Source of the DNA: Streptomyces sp. BK239
GTDB taxonomy: Bacteria; Actinomycetota; Actinomycetes; Streptomycetales; Streptomycetaceae
Assembly: GCF_004217285.1 (NCBI RefSeq)
Contig: NZ_SHKS01000002.1
Coordinates: 558,001 to 622,000 of the forward strand
Direction of reading: 5' to 3'
DNA length: 64,000 nt
A program made the translations under genes and the position numbers. Shown here piece after piece: positions 1 through 9,812 of this stretch (its first letter is position 1; each line of letters starts with the position of its first letter). A model generated the notes under the pieces. It worked only from the letters and a program-made list of their open reading frames with translations. It ran no database searches and was not told where the DNA came from.

Positions 1-91
1 CGTGAACGAGCGGCGAGCGGGACGGTGCCCGTGTGACTTTCGTGGACCCCGGTGACGTGCGCGTGGCCGACGACTGCACAACGGGTGTCCA

Positions 92-610
92 TCAACCCGC
101 CTGACAGCTCCGGCCGGTTCCGCCTACGTCGTGGCCGGCCGCGTCCCGGACGGTCGCCGACGCCGGGGCGGCGCCCTGGTCGGCGACGCCCTGTGCCGCG
201 AGAACCGTGCAGATCAGCTGGGCGGCCGCGAGCTCGCCCAACAGATCCACCCTTCGCGTCAGTTCGATCGTCACCTGGACGCCCTTCGTGCGTACCCGCA
301 CGAGGTCCGGGCCGGTCGTGCGGGTCGTCGTGCGCCCCGGCGGCAGCAGTGTGGTGAGGCGCTGGGCGCGTTCCTCCGGCGTCGGGCCCTGGAGCAGGGC
401 GTCGACGGCGGACTCGACGCCGACCGGCGCGGTGGTCCTGCGGGGCACGTCGACGAGGGTCTCGCCCACCACGAAGTAGACGTGTGCCCGAGGCATGACA
501 CCACCTGCGGGGCGGCCCGCCTCGATCACGCCGGTCGTGGGGATGCCGCAGGAGGCGAGAGCGGCCAGCGCCGGAAGGCACAGCAGGGCGGCTCGGTGCA
601 CGGATCTCAC
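92..610 (-). CDS. GerMN-like domain lipoprotein, third gene of a two-component operon
   Basis: The 172-residue product begins with a lipoprotein signal peptide: positive start, hydrophobic core and a lipobox ending L-A-S-Cys21, followed by G-I-P-T-T-G. It should be exported and lipid-anchored on the outside of the membrane. Residues about 45-140 (VYFVVGETLVDVPR, ALLQGPTPEER, VTIELTRRVD) resemble the GerMN/sporulation-germination fold found in actinobacterial lipoproteins beside sensor kinases. The GTG start at 610 overlaps the kinase stop as GTGA, so it is translationally coupled to the kinase. A role as extracytoplasmic partner of that kinase is inferred from position only. The C-terminus is rich in Ala and Gly and looks unstructured. 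Confidence 0.8.
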   Translation of the reverse strand: MRSVHRAALLCLPALAALASCGIPTTGVIEAGRPAGGVMPRAHVYFVVGETLVDVPRRTTAPVGVESAVDALLQGPTPEERAQRLTTLLPPGRTTTRTTGPDLVRVRTKGVQVTIELTRRVDLLGELAAAQLICTVLAAQGVADQGAAPASATVRDAAGHDVGGTGRSCQAG

Positions 611-2124
611 GGTCGGCCCTCCTCGGACCAGGGCCCGTCCGGGCGGAGCGGGATCTCGACGGTGAACACGGCGCCGCCCTCGGGCCGGTTGGCGGCGCGG
701 ACGGCGCCGCCGTGCACCCGGACGTTCTCGGCGGCGATCGCGAGGCCCAGACCGCTGCCCTCTGTGCGGGTGCGGGCGGCGTCGGACTTGTAGAAGCGCT
801 CGAAGACATGGGGCAGGACCGTCGCGGGGATGCCGGTCCCGCTGTCCAGCACCTCGATGACGGCGATCCTCCCCTCGCGCCTCCCGCTCGCGTCCTGCCG
901 CTCCCGCAGGCGCAGTCGGACGGGGCGGGCGCCGTGCCGCAGCGCGTTGCCGACCAGGTTGGCGACGACGACGTCCAGGCGGCGCGGGTCGACGCGTCCG
1001 CGCAGGACGTCGGGCGGCGGCAGATCGGTCTCCACACGATCGGTCCAGGCGCGGGCCGCGAGGGTGCGGCGCAGTGACTCGGCGAGGTCGATCTCGTCGA
1101 GGTGCGCCACCGCCGCGCCCGCGTCGAAGCGGGAGATCTCCATCAAGTCGTCCACCAGCCGGGCCAGTTTCACAGTCTCCTGGCTGATCAGCCGGACGGC
1201 GGTGGCGGTGTCCGGGTCGAGGCGGTCGGCGTCCTCGTCGAGGACGTCGGTGACCGCCGCCATGGCGGCCAGCGGGGTGCGCAGTTCATGGGAGACGTCG
1301 GCGGCGAACCTGCGGGCCCGGGCCTCCATGCCCCGCAGCTCGGCCACGGACTCCTCCAGCGCGGCGGCCGTCTCGTTGAACGTGCGGGACAGATCGGCGA
1401 GTTCGTCGGATCCGTGGACGGCGAGCCGGGTGTCGAGTTTCCCTTCGGCGATGCTGCGGGTGGCGTGGCGCAGGGCGCGCACCGGGCGCAGCACCCCGCG
1501 TGCCGCGAGCAACGCGAGCAGCACGGCCAGCGCCAAGGCGGGCACGGTGGCCCGTTCGGCCGCGTCGACCAGGGCGTCGACGTACGCCGCTTCGGTGGTT
1601 TGCGGCACCGTCATGTAGACCTGCACGCCGCTTGCGAACGCGCTCGCCCCGTCGGCCTTGTCATAGATGACGGGCATGCCGACGACGAGCGCGGTGTGGT
1701 CGCCGCTGCGCACCCGCTGGAAGACGGTGGCCGTACGGGAGCTCACCGCCTCGCGCAGGGCGGGGGTCAGTTCGGGGAACGGGTCGTTCGGGGTGGAGGT
1801 GGCGCGCAGCTCACCGTAGGCGACCAGCACGCGCCAGCTCCTGGTCGGGTCGGCGGAGGCCACCTCGTCCGCGAAGTCCTTCAGGTCCTCCTGCTCGGCC
1901 GGGAGACTGATGACGACGCTCAGTCCGTCGACCTTGTCGCGCAGCAGTTTGATCACGGTGTCCTGGCTCTGCTGGAGCACTCCGGTGCGCGCCTCGCGGA
2001 AGGTCAGGGAGCCGGTGGCGGCGGCGGTGAGGGCGGCGACGAGCGTGAAGGCCACCACCAGCCTGGTTCGCAGACCGAGCAGATGGCGGAGGCGGAGCCG
2101 GGCGGCCGGCAGCGCTCGCCTCAC
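607..2124 (-). CDS. Sensor histidine kinase (HisKA/HATPase, AfsQ2-like arrangement)
   Basis: The start is taken as GTG at 2124, which overlaps the response-regulator stop (GTGA); this gives 505 residues and removes an upstream extension that only reads through the regulator gene. Residues about 22-42 form TM1, about 45-190 an extracytoplasmic sensor region, and about 193-213 TM2, followed by a HAMP linker. The H-box FAADVSHELRTP has the phosphoacceptor at His279. The N-box NLVGNALRHG and G-boxes DSGTGIP and GSGLGLAI complete a normal kinase. It should autophosphorylate and pass phosphate to Asp52 of the adjacent regulator. The signal is unknown. The regulator-kinase-lipoprotein order looks like one transcript. 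Confidence 0.9.
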   Translation of the reverse strand: MRRALPAARLRLRHLLGLRTRLVVAFTLVAALTAAATGSLTFREARTGVLQQSQDTVIKLLRDKVDGLSVVISLPAEQEDLKDFADEVASADPTRSWRVLVAYGELRATSTPNDPFPELTPALREAVSSRTATVFQRVRSGDHTALVVGMPVIYDKADGASAFASGVQVYMTVPQTTEAAYVDALVDAAERATVPALALAVLLALLAARGVLRPVRALRHATRSIAEGKLDTRLAVHGSDELADLSRTFNETAAALEESVAELRGMEARARRFAADVSHELRTPLAAMAAVTDVLDEDADRLDPDTATAVRLISQETVKLARLVDDLMEISRFDAGAAVAHLDEIDLAESLRRTLAARAWTDRVETDLPPPDVLRGRVDPRRLDVVVANLVGNALRHGARPVRLRLRERQDASGRREGRIAVIEVLDSGTGIPATVLPHVFERFYKSDAARTRTEGSGLGLAIAAENVRVHGGAVRAANRPEGGAVFTVEIPLRPDGPWSEEGRP

Positions 2125-2813
2125 CGGGACGCGAACCGGTAGCCGAAGCCGCGCACGGTCTGGATGTAGCGGGGCTCGCGCGGGGGCTCGCCCATCTTGG
2201 CGCGCAGTCGTTTGACGCAGGCGTCCACCAGCCGGGCGTCCCCGTGGTAGCTGTGCTCCCAGACCGCTTCGAGGAGTTGCTGCCGGCTGAACACCTGGCC
2301 GGGTGCGGCGGAGAGGGTGAGCAGCAGGCGAAGTTCGGAGGGGGCGAGCGCGACGCGCGCGCCCCGCCAGGTCACGGAGAGTCCGGCGCGATCGACGGCC
2401 AGGTCGCCGTAGGTGTCGATCCTGGGTATGCCGCGGTCGGCGGGCACCGCTGCGGCCCGGCGCAGCACGGCCCGGATGCGGGCCTCCAGCACCCGTGCCT
2501 GCACGGGTTTGACGACGTAGTCGTCCGCCCCGGACTCCAGCCCCACGACGATGTCCTCGTCGTCGCCGCGCGCGGTCGCCATGACGATGGGCAGGGTCTG
2601 GTCGAGGGCGCGCAGTGCGCGGCACACGTCCAGGCCGGGCATGCCGGGCAGCATCAGGTCCAGCACCACGACGTCCGGCCGGAAGGACCGGAGCCGTTCG
2701 AGCCCCTCCTCGCCGGTCACGGCGACGGCGACCTCATGGCTGCGGCGGCGCAGGGCAAGGGCGATCCCCTCCCGTACGGCACGGTCGTCTTCGATCAGCA
2801 GAACGCGTGACAT
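2121..2813 (-). CDS. OmpR-family response regulator (AfsQ1-like)
   Basis: The 230-residue protein has a receiver domain with acidic pocket EDD (residues 8-10), phosphoacceptor Asp52 in VVVLDLMLPG and Lys102 in DDYVVKPVQ. Residues about 130-228 form a winged-helix DNA-binding domain (LAPSELRLLLTLS, VDACVKRLRAKMG, IQTVRGFGYRF). The VVGLESGADDYVVKPVQ segment closely resembles AfsQ1 of S. coelicolor, but the rest differs enough that I call it AfsQ1-like only. It is the first gene of a three-gene operon and is divergent from the DUF3152 gene. The shared intergenic region has a GTTAT-N6-GTTAT repeat that could be its own binding site. Confidence 0.9.
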   Translation of the reverse strand: MSRVLLIEDDRAVREGIALALRRRSHEVAVAVTGEEGLERLRSFRPDVVVLDLMLPGMPGLDVCRALRALDQTLPIVMATARGDDEDIVVGLESGADDYVVKPVQARVLEARIRAVLRRAAAVPADRGIPRIDTYGDLAVDRAGLSVTWRGARVALAPSELRLLLTLSAAPGQVFSRQQLLEAVWEHSYHGDARLVDACVKRLRAKMGEPPREPRYIQTVRGFGYRFASR

Positions 2814-2891
2814 GCGCTCAGTATCCGTACACCGAGCGGCCGTTCGGATTTCTGTTACCGGATGATCATATGGACCCGCGGAGCATGGGCC

Positions 2892-2907
2892 GTTATTGCT
2901 TCGTTAT
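2892..2907 (+). promoter_or_regulatory. Direct repeat GTTAT-N6-GTTAT, possible response-regulator site
   Basis: GTTAT occurs twice with a 6-nt spacer (11-bp period, one helical turn) in the AT-richer 140-bp region between the response-regulator start and the DUF3152 start. AfsQ1 is known to recognise GTnAC-N6-GTnAC direct repeats; the final C is T here in both halves. The match in spacing and the adjacent regulator gene support a binding site, but it is untested. Confidence 0.35.
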
Positions 2908-2953
2908 CATTCGAGCCAGATTCGATCACATCACGATCACAACCTGGACGACC

Positions 2954-3853
2954 ATGAGCACGCACCGATCACATTCCGCCCGTCGCCGTCACCGTCGGGG
3001 CGGCTCCACTCCCGCCTCCGGGCGGCGGCGCGCCGGCGTGCTGTGGGCGGGACTGGCCGCGCTCACCGTCCTCGGAGCCAGCGGTTTCGCGGTCGCCGGA
3101 TGGGCGGACGACGGCGAGAAGGCGGCCGGGAGCCGTGGCTCCTCCCCCGCACCGGTCCGGCCCACCGACCGGTTACCGTCGGCCCCCTCCCCGTCCGGCC
3201 CACCCGCCGCTCCGTCCGCCGGCCCGTCCGGCCCGGTCGCCGCCGGCTCACCGGCTCCACCCGCGGCATCCCCCTCCGCGCCCGTCATCCCGGCCACCGG
3301 CCCCGGCACCTTCGTCGTTGCTCCCGGTGGCAGCGCGCAGGCGGGGAAGGGGAAGGTGCTGCGCTACCGGGTCGAGGTGGAGAAGGGACTCGCGCTGTCC
3401 GCCGCGGACGTCGCACGGCAGGTGGAGGGCGTCCTCGCCGACCGTCGCGGCTGGACCGCCGACGGCCGCTCGGCGTTCCGGCGGGTGTCGGGCGGCGCCG
3501 CCGACTTCGTCGTACGGGTCGCGACGCCGGGGACCGTGGACGAGATCTGCGGTCGGTTCGGGCTGGACACCGGCGGCGAGGTCAACTGCAACGTGGCCGA
3601 CAGGGTCATGGTGAACCTCAAACGCTGGCTTCTGGCGACGCCCGTCTACGCCAAGGACGTGACCGCGTACCGTGCCCTGATCATCAACCACGAGATCGGC
3701 CACTTCCTCGGCCACGGCCACGTCGACTGCCCCGGACCGGGCCGCCCGGCCCCCGCGATGATGCAGCAGATCAAGGGCATGCGGGGCTGCGTGCCCAACG
3801 TCTGGCCCTACGACGCGAAGGGACGACTCGTGACCGGCCCCACGCTCACCTGA
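2954..3853 (+). CDS. Secreted DUF3152 protein with metzincin zinc motif
   Basis: ATG at 2954 gives 299 residues: an Arg/His-rich N-terminus, a membrane or signal segment (about residues 26-46, VLWAGLAALTVLGASGFAVAG), a Pro/Ala/Ser-rich linker to about residue 115, and a C-terminal DUF3152 domain. The C-terminal domain contains His246-Glu-Ile-Gly-His250-Phe-Leu-Gly-His-Gly-His256, a full HExxHxxGxxH metzincin signature, so an extracytoplasmic zinc metalloprotease-like activity is plausible. Four cysteines (EICG, NCN, DCP, GCV) could form disulfides. A TTA codon (residue 74, bases 3173-3175) makes translation potentially dependent on the bldA tRNA. It is divergent from the response regulator. 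Substrate unknown. Confidence 0.85.
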   Translation: MSTHRSHSARRRHRRGGSTPASGRRRAGVLWAGLAALTVLGASGFAVAGWADDGEKAAGSRGSSPAPVRPTDRLPSAPSPSGPPAAPSAGPSGPVAAGSPAPPAASPSAPVIPATGPGTFVVAPGGSAQAGKGKVLRYRVEVEKGLALSAADVARQVEGVLADRRGWTADGRSAFRRVSGGAADFVVRVATPGTVDEICGRFGLDTGGEVNCNVADRVMVNLKRWLLATPVYAKDVTAYRALIINHEIGHFLGHGHVDCPGPGRPAPAMMQQIKGMRGCVPNVWPYDAKGRLVTGPTLT

Positions 3854-3952
3854 AACCCGGCCCCACCTGTGCGAATGCGAGACTGGCCGTCGGATGCCCC
3901 GAGGCCTGCGCGACGGCCGGGGCGGGGCACGGAAGCGACACGGAGGCGGACC

Positions 3953-4816
3953 ATGGACGAGGCACGCGCGCGGGACGTACTGGCCGCGGCGGGGGTGCTG
4001 CCCGGCCCGGCCGGGGACGCGCGGCTCCTCGCCCTGGGCGAGAACGCGGTGTTCGCCGCCGGCCCCCTGGTGGTGAAGGTGGGCCGCGACGCCGAACTCC
4101 TCGACCGGGCCCGCCGCGAACTGGACGTCGCCGCGTGGCTGGAGGAGGCCGGCGTCCCCGCCGTGCGCGCCGCCGAACCGCGCGCCCTGCTGGTCGAGGG
4201 CCACCCGGTGACGGTGTGGCGCAGGCTGCCGGACCCGGTACGGCCCGCCGAACCGCGCGACCTGGCCGCCCTCCTGCGCAGGGTGCACGCCCTGCCCGCT
4301 CCCTCTTTCGCCCTGCCGCCGCGCGATCTGCTGGCCGGCGTGGAGCGCTGGCTGCGGCTCGCGGGCGACGCGATCGACCCGGCCGACGCCGCCTTCCTGC
4401 GCGAGCGCCGGGACGGTTTCGCGACGGCTGCCGCCGCGCTCACCCCGCACCTGCCGCCCGGCCCCGTCCACGGCGACGCCCTGCCCCGCAATGTGCACAT
4501 CGGCCCGGACGGCCCCGTCCTGGTGGACCTGGAGACCTTCGCCGCCGACCTGCGCGAGCACGACCTGGTCGTCATGGCCCTCTCCCGCGACCGCTACGGC
4601 CTTCCCGCCGACGCCTACGACTCCTTCACCGCCGCCTACGGCTGGGACGTGCGGGAGTGGGCGGGCTGCGGTGTGCTGCGCGGCGCTCGCGAGACGGCGA
4701 GCTGCGCCTGGGTCGCCCAGCACGCGCCGAGCAATCCCGCGGCCCTGGCCGAGTTCGAGCGCCGGGTCGCGTCACTGCGGGACGGGGACGAGGCGGTGCG
4801 CTGGTACCCGTTCTGA
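3953..4816 (+). CDS. Aminoglycoside-phosphotransferase (APH) family kinase
   Basis: The start is ATG at 3953, preceded by a good GGAGG; longer starts lack a ribosome site. The 287-residue product has a small N-lobe with Lys42 (VVKVGRD), the catalytic loop His173-Gly-Asp175 with Asn180 (HGDALPRN) and the metal-binding Asp192 (VDLETF). These are the residues of an ATP-dependent small-molecule O-phosphotransferase. The true substrate could be an antibiotic, a sugar or another hydroxylated metabolite and cannot be read from the sequence. The gene stands alone, convergent with the downstream exonuclease. Confidence 0.8.
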   Translation: MDEARARDVLAAAGVLPGPAGDARLLALGENAVFAAGPLVVKVGRDAELLDRARRELDVAAWLEEAGVPAVRAAEPRALLVEGHPVTVWRRLPDPVRPAEPRDLAALLRRVHALPAPSFALPPRDLLAGVERWLRLAGDAIDPADAAFLRERRDGFATAAAALTPHLPPGPVHGDALPRNVHIGPDGPVLVDLETFAADLREHDLVVMALSRDRYGLPADAYDSFTAAYGWDVREWAGCGVLRGARETASCAWVAQHAPSNPAALAEFERRVASLRDGDEAVRWYPF

Positions 4817-4844
4817 CGGTCGCCCCGGTCGGGGACGCGGCCGC

Positions 4845-5567
4845 TCAGACCGGTTCGTCGGCGGGTTCCTTGACCGGCCAGGTCCCGTCGACCACCGCCT
4901 CGGTGTCGCCCTTGCGCCGCAGGAAGGCCTGGAAGTCGGCGGCCCATTCGGCGTACCAGTCGATCTGCCTCAGGTGCAACTCCGCGGGGCCGAGGCCGGC
5001 GACCTTGGGGTGGCGCTCGGCTATCGCGCGGGCCAGGCGGGCCGCGGCGAGCGCGTCGGCGCAGGCGTCGTGCGCCGCGTCGAGGACGACGCCGTACTCG
5101 GCGCAGACCGCTTCGAGGTTGCGTTTGCCCCGGCGGTAGCGGTCGGCCCAGCGGTCGATGGTGTAGGGATCGATGACCGGGGCCGGGGCCCGGCCGCCCA
5201 GCCGCTCGCGCAGCGACGGCAGGGAGTGCCGCCTGAGTTCGGCGGACAGCAGCGAGAGGTCGAAGGCCGCGTTGTAGGCGACGACCGGCACGCCCGTCTT
5301 CCAGTACGTCACCAGGACGTCCGCGATGGCGTTCGCGACCTGGTCGGCCGGGTGGCCCTCGGTCGCCGCCCGCTCGTTGCTGATGCCGTGCACGGCGACG
5401 GCGTCGGCCGGGATCTCCACGCCCGGATCGGCCAGCCACTCCCGACGGCCCAGGACCTGCCCGCCCTTGACCTCGATCACGGCCGCTGTGACGATGCGCG
5501 CCTCGCGCGGATCCGTGCCGGTCGTCTCCAGGTCGAAGCCGATGAGCAGCTCTCGGTGCCAGGCCAT
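4845..5567 (-). CDS. 3'-5' exonuclease, DEDDh family (DnaQ-like)
   Basis: The 240-residue protein has the DEDDh motifs: FDLETTG (Asp12, Glu14), the second Asp in VAYNAAFDLSLL, and HDACADALAAA with the general-base His and last Asp. The family comprises two-metal-ion exonucleases such as the proofreading subunit of DNA polymerase III and RNase T. This stand-alone actinobacterial version probably acts in DNA or RNA end trimming. A strong purine tract (AAGGGGGG) precedes the ATG start. The C-terminus (about residues 190-240) is specific to actinobacterial homologues. Confidence 0.85.
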   Translation of the reverse strand: MAWHRELLIGFDLETTGTDPREARIVTAAVIEVKGGQVLGRREWLADPGVEIPADAVAVHGISNERAATEGHPADQVANAIADVLVTYWKTGVPVVAYNAAFDLSLLSAELRRHSLPSLRERLGGRAPAPVIDPYTIDRWADRYRRGKRNLEAVCAEYGVVLDAAHDACADALAAARLARAIAERHPKVAGLGPAELHLRQIDWYAEWAADFQAFLRRKGDTEAVVDGTWPVKEPADEPV

Positions 5568-5667
5568 GGTGGCCCCCCTTCTCGGTGGTGCTTTCCCCCA
5601 GTGGTCCCCACCTTCGCACGCGCCACTGACAATCAGAGGGCCGCGTTCCGGTTGCCCGGCCCATCGA

Positions 5668-5745
5668 CGCTCCGGCCGCCCGGCCGACCGGCGCTCCGAA
5701 GCCCGGTCCTCCGGCGTCCCGGCCGCCCGGCCGTCCGGCGTCCCG
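5668..5745 (+). repeat. Two imperfect GC-rich direct repeats in the exonuclease-HEPN gap
   Basis: Bases 5668-5698 and 5714-5745 share the core GGCCGCCCGGCCGnCCGGCG, flanked by CTCC or TCCC variants. They lie in the 213-bp gap between the exonuclease start and the HEPN-gene stop. No gene is seen in that gap. They may be replication-slippage debris. Confidence 0.5.
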
Positions 5746-5780
5746 CTCGCGCGGCCGACTCGGCGGAGGAACCGGGAGGT

Positions 5781-7049
5781 TCAGGACACCGGACGCGAAT
5801 CCACCCAGGCGAGCTCGAACTCCTCGCGGTACGCCCCGAAAAGCCCGCCTTCGTCCGTATCGCCCGACCTGACCACCCGGCTGCCGTTGCGCAGGACCAG
5901 CACCGGCGCCTCCATCCCGCGCATGCGCCGCAGATACGACTGCACGACCGCGACGCCGTCGGTGCCGTCGCCGTCGACCAGGTAGGCGGTGAAGCGGGGC
6001 GTCTCGTCGTACACCTGGATCTGGAAGGCGCCCGGGTCGCGCAGCCGGGAGCGGACCCGGCGCATGTGCAGGATGTTCATCTCCACCGAACGACTCAACT
6101 CACCCCGCTTCATGCCGAGTTCGCGCTCCCGGCGCTTGACCGCGCTGGAGGCGGGGTTGAGGAACAGCAGCCGGACCCGGGCGCCGGCCTCGGCGAGCCG
6201 GATCAGCCGGCGGCCGGAGAAGTTCTGCACGAGCAGGTTGAGGCCGATGCCGATCGCGTCGAGACGGCGGGCGCCGTCGAAGATGTCCTCTGCGGGGAAC
6301 TGCCGCATCAGCCGCACCCGGTCGGGGTGCACGGCGACCACGTCCGCGTACCGGTCGCCGACGAGGTCCTCGACCGCGTCGACGGGCAGTCGGCGCGCGG
6401 AGGGCACGTCACCGCCCGTTCCGAGCGTCTCCAGCAGCCGCGCGGAGGCGCGTTCGGCCTGGCCGAGGACCGCCTCGGACAGGGCCCGGTTGCGGGAGAC
6501 GACGTTGCGGGTGACCTCCAGCTCGTCCAGGGCGAGTTCGACGTCGCGGCGGTCGTCGAGGTACGGCTCGAAGCAGGGCCAGTGCTGCACCATCAGCTCG
6601 CGCAGCTGCGGCAGCGTCAGGAAGGAGATGACGTTGTCGTCGGCCGGGTCGAGCAAGTAGCCCTTCCGTCGGCTGACTTCGCGCACGGCGACCGCGCGGT
6701 GCACCCACTCCTGTCCGGCGGGCCCGGCCGCGGCGACCACCCAGTCGTCGCCGTGGACGGGTTCGTAGATGGGCCGCAGGACGGCGGACACGACCGCGCG
6801 CAGCCGCTGTTCGACGAGGTTCAGCCAGATGTAGGCCCGGCCGGCCCGCTGGGCGCGGGTGCGGACCTCACGCCAGGCGTCGGCGTCCCAGTCCAGCTCC
6901 GGTCCGATGGCGCCCTCCATCGGACGGGCCAGGGACACCGTGCCGGAAGGGACGTCTGTGGAGGAGCCTCCCTCGTGACCCTCGTCACCAGGGGGCAGCT
7001 CCAGCCCTCCCGAGCCCACCCGCGTACCGCCTTCCGCTCCCCCGGGCAC
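5781..7049 (-). CDS. SAV2148-family HEPN-domain protein
   Basis: The 422-residue cytosolic protein matches, from memory, the conserved Streptomyces SAV2148 family annotated with a HEPN domain. Residues about 55-200 are a helical block (WREVRTRAQRAGRAYIWLN, RLRAVVSAVLRPIYE) expected of HEPN, and residues about 245-400 form an alpha/beta region (VRLLFLNPASSAVKRRERE, PVLVLRNGS). HEPN proteins are often RNases or toxins, but no partner antitoxin is adjacent, so a toxin role is not claimed. The start is GTG at 7049; the first 45 residues are Gly/Glu-rich and the true start may be further in. It is monocistronic as far as can be seen. Confidence 0.75.
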   Translation of the reverse strand: MPGGAEGGTRVGSGGLELPPGDEGHEGGSSTDVPSGTVSLARPMEGAIGPELDWDADAWREVRTRAQRAGRAYIWLNLVEQRLRAVVSAVLRPIYEPVHGDDWVVAAAGPAGQEWVHRAVAVREVSRRKGYLLDPADDNVISFLTLPQLRELMVQHWPCFEPYLDDRRDVELALDELEVTRNVVSRNRALSEAVLGQAERASARLLETLGTGGDVPSARRLPVDAVEDLVGDRYADVVAVHPDRVRLMRQFPAEDIFDGARRLDAIGIGLNLLVQNFSGRRLIRLAEAGARVRLLFLNPASSAVKRRERELGMKRGELSRSVEMNILHMRRVRSRLRDPGAFQIQVYDETPRFTAYLVDGDGTDGVAVVQSYLRRMRGMEAPVLVLRNGSRVVRSGDTDEGGLFGAYREEFELAWVDSRPVS

Positions 7050-7520
7050 CCTGGTCCCAGCGTCGTTCCCGGCGCCGAGGCGCCCGCGTTCTTCCTACGA
7101 TCTGCCAACGATCAAGGAAGGGTACTCCGCGAGCGGTCGGCGGTGCAGCCGGATGCACAGGTCGTTTCCCAACTACTCGGGCCCGCAAGCGCGTTCCGTC
7201 CGGCAGGGGCGCTCCCAGTGATCGGATTCATGGTGCTCACGGCGCGCTGGGCGAGCCGCGGGCTCTGTCCGCGGACCGGCACGGGCCGTGGGACCGCACC
7301 GCGCGCGACACGGCGGGATCCGGGGTTCACCCAGGTCACGGGGCGGGTGGGGGCCTTCCGCCCGCTCGCCCGCCGGCGTGTCCGCCGCGCCGGGAGCCGG
7401 CGGAGGGACGGTTTCGCCGCCGGCCCGCGGCCCGTACTTGTCGTACCGGGGTGAAGCGGACGACGCGCAGGGTGAAGAGGACGCGCCGGTGTTTACCTTC
7501 GGCACTTTCCGGGAGACTCG
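7050..7520. other. Non-coding gap between HEPN gene and glgX
   Basis: This 471-bp stretch separates two divergent genes, so it must hold both promoters. Only a 39-codon reverse-strand ORF (7231 to 7112, starting M-N-P-I-T-G) is visible; it has no convincing ribosome site and is not called. I see no RNA gene or strong hairpin. Confidence 0.5.
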
Positions 7521-9686
<2,166 letters not shown>

Positions 9687-9812
9687 CGGGCCGGGGCGGG
9701 CGGGATCGCCTCGGCGTCCCGGGGTGGGCGGGGCCCCGGGCTCGCGCCCGGCCCGCCTGTTCGGGCGGTTCCGAGTGTCAGGAAAGGGGCGGGAGAGGGT
9801 ACGTAGGGTTCC

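Noticed and set aside
5781-7049. HEPN protein as a toxin-antitoxin system
   Set aside because: No antitoxin-type neighbour (MNT or small DNA-binding protein) is present and the protein is much longer than typical HEPN toxins.
7112-7231. Possible 39-residue gene in the glgX upstream gap
   Set aside because: No ribosome site, no signal peptide and no recognisable homologue.
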